Below are positions 14,176 to 24,976 of a DNA stretch of 64,000 nucleotides, in pieces. The notes below the pieces were generated by a model. That model searched no databases. It was given only the letters and a program-made list of their open reading frames with translations, and was not told the origin of the DNA. This stretch comes from Sepiola atlantica (taxonomy: Eukaryota; Mollusca; Cephalopoda; Sepiida; Sepiolidae). Each line of letters begins with the position of its first letter. The first letter of the stretch is position 1. The position numbers were made by a program, and so were the translations under genes. Location: assembly GCA_963556195.1 (NCBI GenBank), contig OY744528.1:60556661-60620660 (forward strand), written 5' to 3'.

Positions 14176-14226
14176 GTAATCCATGGACACGTGTTTCTGG
14201 CTCACAGCCATCATCAGCATGGCTAA
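14176..14226 (-). ncRNA. Hammerhead ribozyme (type I-like)
   Basis: The minus strand shows every core element in order. Stem I 5' strand is CCATG (14222-14218), then CTGATGA (14217-14211), stem II TGGC/GCCA with loop TGTGA (14210-14198), GAAA (14197-14194), stem III CAC/GTG (14193-14188) and cleavage triplet GTC (14188-14186). Stem I 3' strand is CATGG (14185-14181). Stem I pairs over 5 bp, stem II over 4 bp and stem III over 3 bp, with no core mismatch. Cleavage is predicted between 14186 and 14185. Stem III is loopless as written, as in minimal retrozyme hammerheads that act as dimers. Activity is not proven. Confidence 0.65.
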
Positions 14227-14236
14227 CTTAGACAGT

Positions 14237-14280
14237 GATCGAACCTTCGATATTGATGTCTATAGTCCAGCGTTCTACCA
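14237..14280 (-). promoter_or_regulatory. tRNA-type Pol III boxes A and B
   Basis: Minus strand: TGGTAGAACGCTGG (14280-14267) resembles box A, and GGTTCGATC (14245-14237) matches box B. The gap of about 21 nt is shorter than in most tRNA genes. They lie just upstream of the hammerhead. Confidence 0.5.
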
Positions 14281-14534
14281 TTGGATCAAGACGCTCCATC
14301 TAGAAATATGTACGATTTTTATAACCTAAATATTTAATGTATTTTTATGTAATTATTTTTATTGGTGATTGTAGCGTTCGTTGTTATTTTGCTTACTATT
14401 ATTTCGATTGTCTCACTTTCCTAAGTGATTAAGATGCAGAGAATTGCATTATTAGTCGCCCTTAACTTCATAGGACGTATTTTTCCGTTAATATATATTT
14501 TTATTTATTTTATACGTACATAAAAGTAATCCAT

Positions 14535-15524
14535 ATATATATAATTCACACACGATAGTGTGTAAATAATATGCTTACGGTCAATCATGACCAATTCTTG
14601 GACTTGTCATTAATTCAGTTTTCATCCAAACTTGATGCGTTTTTTTTTTGCACTAGAATTGACTAGTCCGAAGATTGTTTTGAACATAAATGAATTAAAA
14701 TTTGGTCCAGTAGAAAAAAAATTATTCAAAATATGTGTGGTCATCAATATGTAGGATAACGACCCCCATTGACTTTGAATCACCATAACTTTTTTTATTT
14801 AAAACAAATATTTATTTTTTATACCCAAAATGTAGCAAACAGCACAAGGAATCTAAAAATATAGATATCCGAAAGTAGTTTAAGATATGGAAGGGGTGAG
14901 CAGCTTAAACTCACAAAAATGCCAATTTAATAACGCTCCTCATGCCCTTTACCTCGACATAACTTTTTGAATTATAAATATAATTTAAGGATGGAAAGAT
15001 AGAAAGATAGAACTCGATGAGCTGATTCAAATATGTTAGTATTAAAAATAGGGATTCCATAGAAACAGACCTGTGTTACTTTTAGTAGACAATTTTTTTT
15101 AAGTGATAATTGACTTTTAAGCTAAATAAGTCACACTTTTAGATGAAAGAAAGCCAAACAAAAATGCCAAATTGAAAATTCTCTTTATTAATGAAGAAAA
15201 TGAAGAAAAACTGGCTATATTGAAGATTTAACTCTTGTGTATGTTGAAAATGTTAACCCCCAAATATTTGTATCTTTTTTTCTATTAACTTCGTATTGTT
15301 TACTTAGCGGAGAAAGCAAAGATGTTCCCAATGAAATTGAAACTGTGGGCTTTTTATATATGCTTTTAGTGGAAAATTTTTTTAAAATATTTATATAATT
15401 ACTGCGCTAAATATATAATACTTTCTACAGTATACATACTGTTTTTATATCGTACTCGAAGTCTTTAAAGAATATTTAATAAATTGTTGATAAATTTGTA
15501 GATAGTTACCCTCAGATCCTAAAC
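14535..15524. other. AT-rich DNA, no gene seen
   Basis: No recognisable protein or RNA gene. Confidence 0.5.
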
Positions 15525-15800
15525 AAAAATGAGATTAATCTTTTTAGGCGATTACGTGTTGCGAAAAAGAATTATTTCAGAATTTCAAGTTTTGCATATT
15601 AATTTAACGTAAAATTATCACCAATTTCTAGCCGATCGCTATCGGGATAGCGTTTTAAGGACATATAACCATATTTTACAAAAGGGATATAAATTGTGTT
15701 GTTTTTTTTGGGGGGGAGAGATAAAAAATTCAGTAATCCTATCTCTAACCCTCAGTCCAAAAAAAGTAACTTAACTCTATCAATAACCTTAAGTCCAGGT
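15525..15800 (+). repeat. Dispersed foldback-family copy (diverged)
   Basis: Shares AAAATGAGATT...CTTTTTAGGCGATTACGTG...AGAATTT with copies at 40195-40690, 47800-48170 and 48390-48775, and later CTAACCCTCAGTCC with the same families. Function unknown. Confidence 0.5.
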
Positions 15801-15836
15801 GGCAACCCAAAAGCTTTAACAAGAACGGTTACATAC

Positions 15837-15873
15837 TTTCTTGGCCTTTTGGCTAGGATCAAAATGTAGTATC
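15837..15873 (+). pseudogene. U2 snRNA 5'-end pseudogene
   Basis: TTTCTTGGCCTTTTGGCTAG followed by GATCAAAATGTAGTATC matches the 5' end of U2 snRNA (TTCTCGGCCTTTTGGCTAAG, GATCAAGTGTAGTATC) with few changes. Similarity fades after about 40 nt, so the Sm site and 3' hairpins are absent. A weaker U2-like string (AGTGTAGCGTCTGTTCTGAT) follows at about 15918-15939. It is a fragment, not a gene. Confidence 0.7.
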
Positions 15874-15939
15874 AATTTTGTATAACTTTGTATTTTTTGT
15901 GCAAATAAATATTGCAAAGTGTAGCGTCTGTTCTGATAC

Positions 15940-16090
15940 GTCACTCAATCTTTTCTGTCCTCGATCAATAAAGGAGAACTCCTTCTAGACTAAGGAAATT
16001 TTTTAATTTTTTTATAATCCAGAGTTCCCCTTTTCAGAGATCTGAATTTTCCACACATTAAAAACCGACTTTGTGTTTTCCTCGGTGCAA
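15940..16090 (+). repeat. SINE-like dispersed repeat
   Basis: Shares CTTCTAGACT(A/G)AG, a second block near AGATC and ACC(G/T)ACTTTGTGT / CCTTGTGTCT with 39998-40150. Family unknown; no tRNA head recognised. Confidence 0.4.
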
Positions 16091-16091
16091 C

Positions 16092-16152
16092 GGAGAATTC
16101 GGCAACGGAAAATTCGGCAAAGGAAAATTCGGCAATGGAAAATAATTCAATT
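16092..16152. repeat. 15-bp minisatellite x3.5
   Basis: GGAAAATTCGGCAA(A/C/T) repeated head to tail. Confidence 0.9.
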
Positions 16153-17047
16153 TTTTCAAAGTAGGGAAATTCGGTAATTATGAAATGAATATCGATAGAA
16201 AATGGATTTTAAAACCGTTCTTGCGGGGGATATAGTTGTAAAGCCGTGGCTACACCCCCTCAACCAAAAAATAACACTGCTTGTATTATCTTGTTGGTAC
16301 TTGTGCAGTTTACGGACCGGGTTATTTTTTAGATAAGATTTTTAAGTTAAATTTAGCAATGTAAAGACAATAATAACCAATAATTAATTAGATGATTCAT
16401 TAAATAAAATTTAATTTGCTTAAAATATCATTCAAAATGTGAGGAATACATGAACATTGCTCTTTACCACATTACCTCGAGTGGATTCTATGGCTGACCC
16501 TTCTCAATTATGGAATATGCCCGTATTTAACAATGTATTCATGCTACACACGTCAGAAAATTTTTATTTTTATTTTTTTGTGTTACATTCAAAACACATC
16601 TGTTTTTTTATTTTAATAAAAAAACAAATTTCGAGATAATTGACTTAATTTCAACTCTTCCTAATAGTCAACTTTTTCTAATTGTCAGCACCATTTTGTT
16701 CCGACTTCTATTTTTTAACTTTTCTAATTGTAGTAATTTTTCGCATTTCTTTCAAGTGACAAATAGATCTTTTTTGAATTTCAAAATTAAAAAATAAATG
16801 TCCAACTTAATTTCAAAACGAACATTTTAAAATTTAGTTATAAAGTGATCAAGTGATAAAAGTTTAGTGATTAAGTCAGTGAAACTTTTGAGTCACTAAA
16901 TCAAGTCAAAAATCAGTTCACTTAACTTGTTAATTTGCCTAAGTCATCAATTTTTCTGTTTACTTGAGGTGACTATTTAGATTAAATCTACTGTATAATA
17001 CAAGACTATATTATTTGGGTGTTTTACGTCATGCTTTAATCAAAATA

Positions 17048-17050
<3 letters not shown>
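16153..17050. other. AT-rich DNA, no gene seen
   Basis: Contains only short open frames; 16850-16980 has loosely repeated GTGA(T/A)AAGT words. Confidence 0.5.

Positions 17051-17119
<69 letters not shown>
17051..17119. repeat. (AT)n microsatellite
   Basis: Pure AT tract. Confidence 0.98.
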
Positions 17120-17121
<2 letters not shown>

Positions 17122-17223
17122 CATAGTTCACTCCAAACAAGACAGTCCGCCACTGTAGACGTAAGGGGCTACTGAGAAAAATGGTGAGAGTTTTTTTTGG
17201 AAGGGGGGGAGGGTCAACCTAAA

Positions 17224-18352
17224 TTGGGAGCTGTGAAGCGAGAATTCTGTTTACATTAGTTTTAAATATCCGCATGTCAGTACAGTCAGGAAAACAGGGA
17301 ACAGAGGGGAGTTCCAGAGTCAAGCAGCACGAGGAAAGAAGCTTTTGAGGTAGAAAGCTCTTCGGCATCTGGGGACCTCCACAGTGATGGATGGGATTTG
17401 GCTGATTGGTCTAGTGAATTTGCGTCGTGGGGGCACCAGAGCAGCAAGTTTATTAGAGCACAATCCATTGAAGTACTTGTAAAACAGGCACAAGGAAGCA
17501 ATATTGCGGGGATGGGACAAAGGTTGGAGCTTGGTGGATAGTGAGAGACCTATTAAGTTGGCGACTCTTTTGGGGGTTTTGTCTATGAGGGAGAGACTAG
17601 TGGATGATGCACCAGCCCAGATGTGGCAACAATACTCCATGCATGGGTGGATGGTGGCTTTGTAGAGATATAGGATAATGTCAGGTGTAAGAAGTTTACT
17701 AGCACGGTAGAGGGAGCCCACTTTCTTTACAGCAGCCCTGGCAATGTCTTCAATGTATTTATTCCAATTCATGTTATCTGTGAAAGTTAGGGCGAGGAGT
17801 TTGAATGATGAACTCTCAGGTAGAGTGTTATTTGCAAAGACAATCGGTGGTTGAAGAGGGTTCTTGTAGTTATTGAAACAAAATAGCTTTGTTTTTGCGG
17901 CATTAAAAGTTACTATCCATTTTTTACCCCAATCTACAACAGACTAGAGGTCATTTTTTAAGGAGTCAGCCATTGCTTCAGATATGTGCGCGTCGGTTTT
18001 AACCACATGACGAGAGTAGAGCGTGGTGTTGTCAGCAAATATTTCTATCTCAGTCTCAATGACATCAGGGAGGTCATTTATGAAAATCAGGAACAGTAGA
18101 GATCCAAGGATAGATCCTTGAGGTACACCAGCATTTATGTCATTTTGCTAAGATGAACGGCCATCGAGGACAACCTGGATCTTTCTTTTTGTTAAGAAGG
18201 ATTTAAATATATTAAATATTTGTCCAGTAATACCATATGACTTCAGTTTTAGGAGAAGCCCTTCATGCCAGACCTTGTCAAAGCCTTGGATATATCAAGC
18301 GCTATCGCCCTAGTTTCATCTGCATTTTCCAGTGTGTATGATATATGCGTTC
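17224..18352 (-). pseudogene. Jockey/CR1-type LINE reverse transcriptase fragment
   Basis: Minus strand. It begins with ENADETRAIALDISKA (about 18349-18300; motif A with catalytic Asp). After a one-base deletion it continues [38 protein letters not shown] (motif B region) and [13 protein letters not shown]. The last is the catalytic F/Y-ADD box with the second Asp changed to Asn. Stops replace codons near 18153 and 17943. The thumb and C-terminus (17772-17320) remain open: SLYRASKLLTPDIILYLYKA, TIHPCMEYCCHIWAG, KRVANLIG. The end reads FPDCTDMRIFKTNVNRIL after another frameshift, then a stop near 17224. The 5' part is cut at the (AT)n tract 18359-18427. Confidence 0.85.
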
Positions 18353-18355
18353 AGC

Positions 18356-18358
<3 letters not shown>

Positions 18359-18427
<69 letters not shown>
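18359..18427. repeat. (AT)n microsatellite
   Basis: Interrupts or bounds the LINE fragment on its 5' side. Confidence 0.98.
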
Positions 18428-18429
<2 letters not shown>

Positions 18430-19038
18430 AGATGGCTTTGCTGCTATCTGTTCGCAAAGTTTGCTACTTGAATTACTTGTGAAAAATTGATTTAAAATCG
18501 AACACATTTAATTGATAACTCTTGTAAACACAAAACAAAATGTTTATCATTTATTCATGAAATAGATAAACATTAACATTTTAGTAATTTCGATACACAT
18601 TTATTTATCTTTTAAAAGTGACCGTAAAGAAAGAAAAAAAAGATTAAATCGATTCGGCTTTTCGATTGCAATGATGAAATAGATCACAACTTGTTGAAAA
18701 TCAAGTTGGTTCCTTTCAAGAAAAAACATTTGGAAACAAATGCTGAATATGTATTTAGAAAATGAAAGAATATTGCGAAACAGAACTATTTGTTACGTTA
18801 AAATCAAAACAATTATTGAATTTAAAAAACAAATGAAATAATATTTAAATAATAGAATGTTCTTTTTCAAACCAATATGAAAATGAATTAACCTAACAAC
18901 TGGTATCGCATATTCTTTAACAGTATATAAAAAACATGGTGCCTCTATTGTGTACAATTGAATTAACTTAAAATAGAACGTTTTGGCGTTACATATTATA
19001 CGATACGTGGGACCAATTTTCGCATTTATTTAGTTAGT

Positions 19039-19041
<3 letters not shown>
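18428..19041. other. AT-rich DNA, no gene seen
   Basis: No motif recognised. Confidence 0.5.
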
Positions 19042-19110
<69 letters not shown>

Positions 19111-19282
19111 GAGAGTATTATATTACTCTACTATAGCTTTAGTTGTTCTAAGGGTTCAATCATTGAGCTGTTTTAATACCTGCAGTACTGGAGTGTTGAT
19201 TGTCAATACCAGCTTCCCATTACACCCAAAGTGATTTTTTTCTATTGTCCATTTATACTCCACTCAAATCTATACTTTTACG

Positions 19283-19335
<53 letters not shown>
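19042..19335. repeat. Two (AT)n tracts
   Basis: AT tracts at 19042-19106 and 19285-19335, separated by about 180 bp of ordinary sequence. Confidence 0.97.
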
Positions 19336-19338
<3 letters not shown>

Positions 19339-20348
19339 TTCACGAATGCCGCCGGTCGGGACCACCGAATGACAATACGTGACAATGATAAAAAAAGAAA
19401 ATAAAAAAGTCGTCCGGAGTGGCTCGTAATATCCCAGGGTTCAAATAAAACGTTTTAAATGATATGGGATGGGATTTCTCCAATATAAGATACCGTGTCA
19501 GGAAACAAAACAAAAGATGCGAAGAACGACAAAAGACATTAGGGTTAAATTTATATTCATTTATTTAAAAAAAACAATATACTAAAAGGGATAAATATAT
19601 CTATAAAAACAAAACAAAAGAAAACATGAAAACAAAAGGCTATTAATAAAGGGGGGACTTGTCTATTATAGTCCTATAGCAACAGGATTCATCTTTCACA
19701 TAAAAGTATACATGTATAAGATAGCCCTGGGGGCCAATGTCCGAGAAGAGGTATCAACAATTTTTAACTCACGGGTGAATATAATGTTCATTTGAGGAGC
19801 GGTATTTCTGGCAGTCGCGCTTCTCTGCAAATGTCGTTTTCATTTTCGTTACCGTGTATTTCAGGGATTTCAGAACAGCGGGTCTTATCTCTTACTGAGG
19901 TTCACGCATTTTCTTCGGGAAAGCAATTCCGGGTCGTTCATTCTGTATTCTGTATTTCTCCCGGCTTTCGTATGGGTATTTGACAATATCTCGAAAGAGG
20001 CATCTTTCCGTCTTTCGGGTGTCTTCGCACGGGGTTATAATCCCATTTCAAAAGGTCCCTGCCTTTCTTGCGACACTGTAGTCGCACATCTTTGCTTGTC
20101 GACGGCTGTTCACTCACTCCTCTCTCCCTCGTGCGACTGTCTCCTCGTGCAGGTGTCCTCAAAGTAATGAACCTCTTAACCCGGTGACTCATCCTTCCTC
20201 GCGGGCAGTTAAATTCCTTTTTCTTCTCCCTCGCCCGCTCTTGTTCTTCTCGGCCGTGTCGGCTAAAAATAGACATGACCCCACAAAGTCCAACCTGGCT
20301 GCTGGAATTGTTTCTCGGATCTCGTCATATACAAATATGTGAAGATGA

Positions 20349-20352
<4 letters not shown>
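19336..20352. other. Unidentified segment with a GC-richer part
   Basis: 19780-20280 is clearly less AT-rich than its neighbourhood. It carries overlapping open frames on both strands, the longest being 112 codons on the minus strand at 20276-19938, rich in Arg/Glu. I recognise no domain. It may be part of an unclassified transposon or an old exon. Confidence 0.3.
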
Positions 20353-20399
<47 letters not shown>

Positions 20400-20462
20400 A
20401 CATACTACCGATGTCTTTCGCAGTTTCCTATTCTTAATCTCGATAGATCTCACTACATTTGT

Positions 20463-20534
<72 letters not shown>
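20353..20534. repeat. Two (AT)n tracts
   Basis: Tracts at 20353-20395 and 20467-20534. Confidence 0.97.
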
Positions 20535-20537
<3 letters not shown>

Positions 20538-20669
20538 GGTTTATAACTAAAAGATAACTTTTAGAGAATTAGACCTATTGTGAGATGAGGAAAGCTCAAT
20601 ATACTTGATAGAGCTAAAATAAATCTTAGACAAATGCTTTAGGTACCCCCATAAATATAGCACATTACT

Positions 20670-21547
20670 AAATAAAAACTCTATTAAGATATCCTACTCC
20701 ACTATGCCTAACATAGCGCAAAGTATAATTTCCTCCAATAATAAAAAATAAAAACTGCCCAACAAACTTCCCCCCTTCTCCCTCTAAATAAATGTAATTG
20801 TCGTAGACCCAGAGACTGCCCCCTAAATGGTGACTGCATCCATAGTGATGTTATATACGCGTGCACCATTAGGGAATTCCGACAGAGCTCTGGCACTACA
20901 TCGAACCCCGTCGTGACAAACCCCGTCGTGACGAGCCCCGTCGTGACAGACCTGCAACCACTACGTGCTGCTTCTTGCCCCAATGATCAGCCAACACAAA
21001 GTACTAACAATAACCACCTTAGCTCTTACCCATCACGCCCAACAAGTAATTCTGAAATCGTCCCAAACAACATAAACTCCCAGATTGTTTTAGTCCTCCC
21101 CTAACACCCCAACTTAATACACTTGTAGATTCATCCTTACAAGAAGCTACCAATATCCTTAATCACTCAAATGTAACTTCCGCCCCCCCACAAAATTCAC
21201 ACATACATAGGTTTGAGCGCCTTCCCAATTAAGATAAGAATCTCAAACCATATGCAATCATTTAGATTAAATAACGATAATTCTAGCACCTCGCTCTCTA
21301 AATTAGTCAGAAAACTAAAAATCAGTAATACACCCTACTCATTGCATTGGTCTATCTTGAAAAAATCTAGATCATACACCCAGGCTCTCCACATTGCAGC
21401 CTCTGCACTATGGAAACTTACACAATAGCCACGGCTAATAAATCCTTAAACACTATTGATTCTAAAAACGAGTTGATCTCCCATTGCAGACACAAACGCA
21501 AATTCAAATACTCCAACTTTTTGCCTCCTCTACCTAGTAATAATTAA
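20670..21547 (+). pseudogene. GIY-YIG endonuclease region of a Neptune/Poseidon-type PLE
   Basis: The connector LNKNSIKISYSTMPNIAQSI (about 20672-20731) is followed by NKCNCRRPRDCPLNGDC (zinc-binding motif, about 20783-20833), then VIYACTIRE (GIY counterpart). A long Ser/Thr/Asn-rich insert with three NPVVT-type repeats leads to two stops. YIG appears as HTYIGLS (about 21200), followed by RISNHMQSF, SLSKLVRKLK and YSLHWSILKKSRSY. A one-base frameshift near 21365 shifts the rest (PHCSLCTMETYTIATANKS, ELISHCRHKRKFKYSNF) to a stop at 21545-21547. The RT is not present upstream. Related fragments are at 38349-39490 and 44205-44812. Confidence 0.8.
20904..20948. repeat. 15-bp in-frame tandem repeat x3
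   Basis: Units of AACCCCGTCGTGACA-type, encoding (N/S)PVVT, inside the GIY-YIG insert. Confidence 0.9.
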
Positions 21548-21962
21548 CCGTACTTTCTTTTCCCCCCACCTTAACTCCTAATTCTCTTATGCACTATTTA
21601 TCTATCTATCTATTTATCTATCATGGGTAGTCCCTTTACTAATTCCAATTTTCTCTAATTTTGAACATTTAACCTATCCCTTAATACCCACTAATCTATT
21701 GCTGAACTGCATTGCTGTCTGACGACTGCCTTGCGGTTGTCTTTGATCTTGGTGCTGGTTTGCCATGCCTTATAATATTGTGACCTTGCCTAATATCTTG
21801 AGTACATGTATTGGTGCTGCGGATATGCATGTTTGCATATATAGATGTATATGGTCGCCTAAAATCTCGAATGTATATATTAGTGCTACGGATCTCTGCA
21901 GACGTGTGTGCCTGATGTGAATATGTGCGAGGATACTGAGATGCTTCTGGTTTTGTGGATGC

Positions 21963-22012
<50 letters not shown>

Positions 22013-23448
22013 GTGTATAAGTATGTACGGGTATGTATGTGTGCAAGTGTGGATTTTACATGTGCATTTGTATGTATATGTGATTATGCTCACATGGCTG
22101 CGCGCATGTGCCTGTGTGCATTTCATGCCCGATTGTATGGGATGCTCATTGACATAGGGAGCAGTGGGGTACTGCCCTGAGCGGTTGAGGGCAGCAGTGC
22201 AACTATACATCTATATATCCCTATTTTAACATTATGTTTTATATTTTCCTCATCCTATTTCTCTATCCTTTATTTTATTTTTCTATTTCTCACTTTCTAT
22301 TGCTTATTCACTATTTAATTTTATTAATATACTTTGTATCTGCTAAAACATCCTTCCTCGCTTTTCCATATTTTAGCAACCTACATTGTCAATTTATTTT
22401 ATAGAATGACAATTAGTTCAAAATCCTCCAGAACAATTTTATTATACACAGATATCTATTTTTATTATACATAGATATCTATTGAATTCTTAGGACTTTT
22501 TAATTCCATTACTGGGGAGGGGGAAACAGCTCCGTTTTTTCACCTCTCAGAACCCCATCACCCTCCCGACCCCATCTCCACACCTAAGTTTTTTATTTTT
22601 TTATTTTTCTATCTAATCATCTTCACAGCCATTTCTCTGTGCCCCGCCAATAAGTCTATTCATCTTAGCAAAATCCATCTCGAATTATAACATATGAAGC
22701 TTATCTGCATTTAATCTAAACTTTAAACCCTACGGGAATTCAATTCAAGCACTGACCAAAAGCTATAAAATTCCTAATTTTGACCACCAAAGATTTTTTT
22801 TTTCCTCCTTTTGCCTAAATACCATTAACACCTCTCCCCACTCATAGGATGGGCACCCCCCTCCTCATTCTCTCTTGCTTTTTTCCTTACTCTTTTATCT
22901 TTTTTCTTTCCTTTTCTTCTGTTTTTTTCTTTTTTTCTTTTCTTTTTCCTTTTTGTTTTTTGTCTTTTCCCATTTTTTCTTCTGTCTTTTCGGCTCCTAA
23001 CCCCCTACCTCCTTTGCTATTTCCACTTTTTTCTCACTCTCTCCCTCCCCTACATATCCCACAATTCCAAGTAAGTTTCACACTTTACAACAATTCGGAT
23101 TTCCAATTTTGATTGAGGTTTGGTTCGCTGCTTTTTGCCTCTGGATCTGTTTACTTGAAAACAGGAAGAAATGCGTTTTCTTAATATGGCTAATTTTGTC
23201 TGATCTCCCCTCTAAGGACTAAGGACTTGTGTGGAATCTTCGCCGTTGGATTTTCTTGCAGATTCTTCTGGATTTACCAATTACATTTGAACCCTTTACA
23301 ACTTGGATCTCCGTGTTTGGTGAATTTCATTTACACACCCGTTTGAACTTTTAAAAACTTTTTAAAAAGAAAAAAGAATTTTTTTTTTTTTAACTTTTTC
23401 CAAATTTTGAATTTTGACTGTTCTTATCTGTCAACTTATCAATCACTA
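21548..23448. other. Likely 3' region of the PLE fragment; no gene
   Basis: Contains an (AT)n tract at 21968-22016, a pyrimidine-rich stretch at 22840-23060 and a short hairpin (TGCCCT...AGGGCA) near 22174. Open frames are shadows of low-complexity sequence. No protein domain recognised. Confidence 0.4.
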
Positions 23449-23498
23449 CTTCCTCTGATGATAAGATTTTGATCTTTGAAAAGCTGTGCTTAAGGAAT
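23449..23498 (+). ncRNA. Hammerhead-like ribozyme candidate
   Basis: The order is CTTCCT, CTGATGA (23455-23461), stem II AAGAT/ATCTT with loop TTTG, GAAA (23478-23481), stem III AGC/GCT with loop TGT, and cleavage triplet TTA. The stem I strand AGGAA pairs with TTCCT over 5 bp. The weak points are a T-T mismatch at the base of stem II and a UUA rather than GUC site. It lies downstream of a GIY-YIG fragment, where PLE hammerheads would be expected. Activity is uncertain. Confidence 0.5.
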
Positions 23499-23606
23499 AC
23501 AATTGAAAGAGAAAAAGAATAAATATTTTTATCTACTAAATGCCCCTGAACAACTGAAGATATCGATCTGTTTCCATTTACATGGCTAACTATTTTTCAT
23601 TGACTC

Positions 23607-23610
<4 letters not shown>

Positions 23611-23683
<73 letters not shown>
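23611..23683. repeat. (AT)n microsatellite
   Basis: Pure AT tract. Confidence 0.98.
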
Positions 23684-23685
<2 letters not shown>

Positions 23686-23929
23686 ATCACGTGCTATTAA
23701 CGTTCTATATTATAAGGATCCGTTTCTAACTCGTTGAAATAACATCGAACGGAAGTTTCGATAACACCAAAAAGAAAAGAACTTACTAATTAAAAAAAAT
23801 AATGGTAATACATTTACTTTTGTTGTGATAAAAGTTAAGAAACAAAACATTAATGATTTTTAATAAAAACATATTTGCATCTTATACGTGGTTTCGAAAG
23901 GTATTTTGATTGTTTTTTGTTTTCAAATA

Positions 23930-24330
23930 TATATTCGAAATTGAAACAGCCGGTCACATCCAAATGTGATCAGCAACCAAGTACTTAATCCATTGCTTTA
24001 ACCAACTCGTCATTAACGGTATATGAAATTATAACGCTATATAGTATTTTTGTATTTACATATATTTCATCATTCTTCCGATAATCAAGATTAATATGTT
24101 TTTAAGTTGAAAGCGGTATTGTATCTACCAAACAATCAACCTGTAAATAAGGATCATATGTGCATATATCAAATATACTTAACCAAAGACAGCTGTTTGG
24201 TCTTTTCAAGACGCATAATGTGGCCAGACGTAGCAAGAATCGAACCCGTTACGGCTGGCCACATTCAACTGTGATTAGCAGTCACACAAAGTGAAGACGT
24301 TTTCCCCTGTACCTTTGACGAAAGTAAAAA
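23930..24330 (-). repeat. tRNA-like SINE or retrozyme remnant
   Basis: On the minus strand, GGGTTCGATTC (about 24246-24236) is a box B. It sits within a long stem GTGGCCAG...CTGGCCAC and is followed by a hairpin GTCTT-GAA-AAGAC and AAACAGCTGTC, reminiscent of the hammerhead tail GAAACACGTGTC but without CTGATGA. A box-A-like TGGTTAAAGCAATGG and CTGATCACAT lie at about 24006-23962. Too decayed to name. Confidence 0.35.
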
Positions 24331-24893
24331 GAAATAACCACATACATCATAGGCTACTGAACTCACCACTCTATTCAGCTTATTCATTCGAGCGTGTTTC
24401 AAGAAATGTATGATTATATTAACCATCTAACAATAGATATTACTTTAAGACCGCCATCACAGACTCTCACAAAAACATACTCTATACAGGTGGTAGCAAA
24501 AACTTTTTCCTCTTATATTTTTATAGTGCCACTCTCCCACTTAGCGCCAGTAAATAAATTACGTCGCATAATTTATACAATGATCACCGTAATTGTTTCA
24601 TTTGATTCTTCTAATAATTTCATACATAAGATTCATAATACAAGATTCATAAATATCATAAAATGCTCCCTCATATTCTTTGATAATTCCGGAACATTGG
24701 ATTACATATATGTATTTATTGTCCGTCGTTACTTATAAACATGAAACATACACTTCAATTCATTCCGAAATTTAAAGGCGACATTAACGAACTGAATCAG
24801 TTCTATTGTGCATTGATTCAAAATTGCGTCACATACATATCAATCTCATCGAGTAAATTAATTTAAGTTACAGACCTTCGATTGTAACACGTA

Positions 24894-24895
<2 letters not shown>
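24331..24895. other. AT-rich DNA, no gene seen
   Basis: The open frame at 24394-24738 has no recognisable domain. Confidence 0.5.
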
Positions 24896-24962
<67 letters not shown>

Positions 24963-24976
24963 GGTATATATATATA
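24896..24976. repeat. (AT)n microsatellite
   Basis: AT tract broken by AAATAAAGG; abuts the 5' end of the retrozyme-like copy. Confidence 0.97.

Larger units (their letters stand above)
13998..14534 (-). mobile_element. Retrozyme-like tandem unit with hammerhead and tRNA-type boxes
   Basis: A direct repeat with a 339-bp period. Segment X (13998-14183) recurs at 14337-14534 with a 12-bp difference and a few substitutions. Between them lies segment Y (14184-14336). Read on the minus strand the order is X, Y, X. Y carries tRNA-promoter-like boxes and then a hammerhead fold whose predicted cleavage site is at the Y/X junction. The 5' end of the whole minus-strand insert (14534) coincides within one base with that site. 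This matches the published description of animal retrozymes (170-400-nt tandem units with hammerheads); the tRNA-like part suggests Pol III transcription. Function is inferred. Confidence 0.65.

Noticed and set aside
19938..20276. 112-codon Arg-rich frame as a host exon
   Set aside because: No domain recognised, and frames overlap on both strands. Kept only as an unidentified GC-richer segment.
22849..23112. Hydrophobic 87-codon frame
   Set aside because: Pyrimidine-rich low-complexity DNA with no domain.
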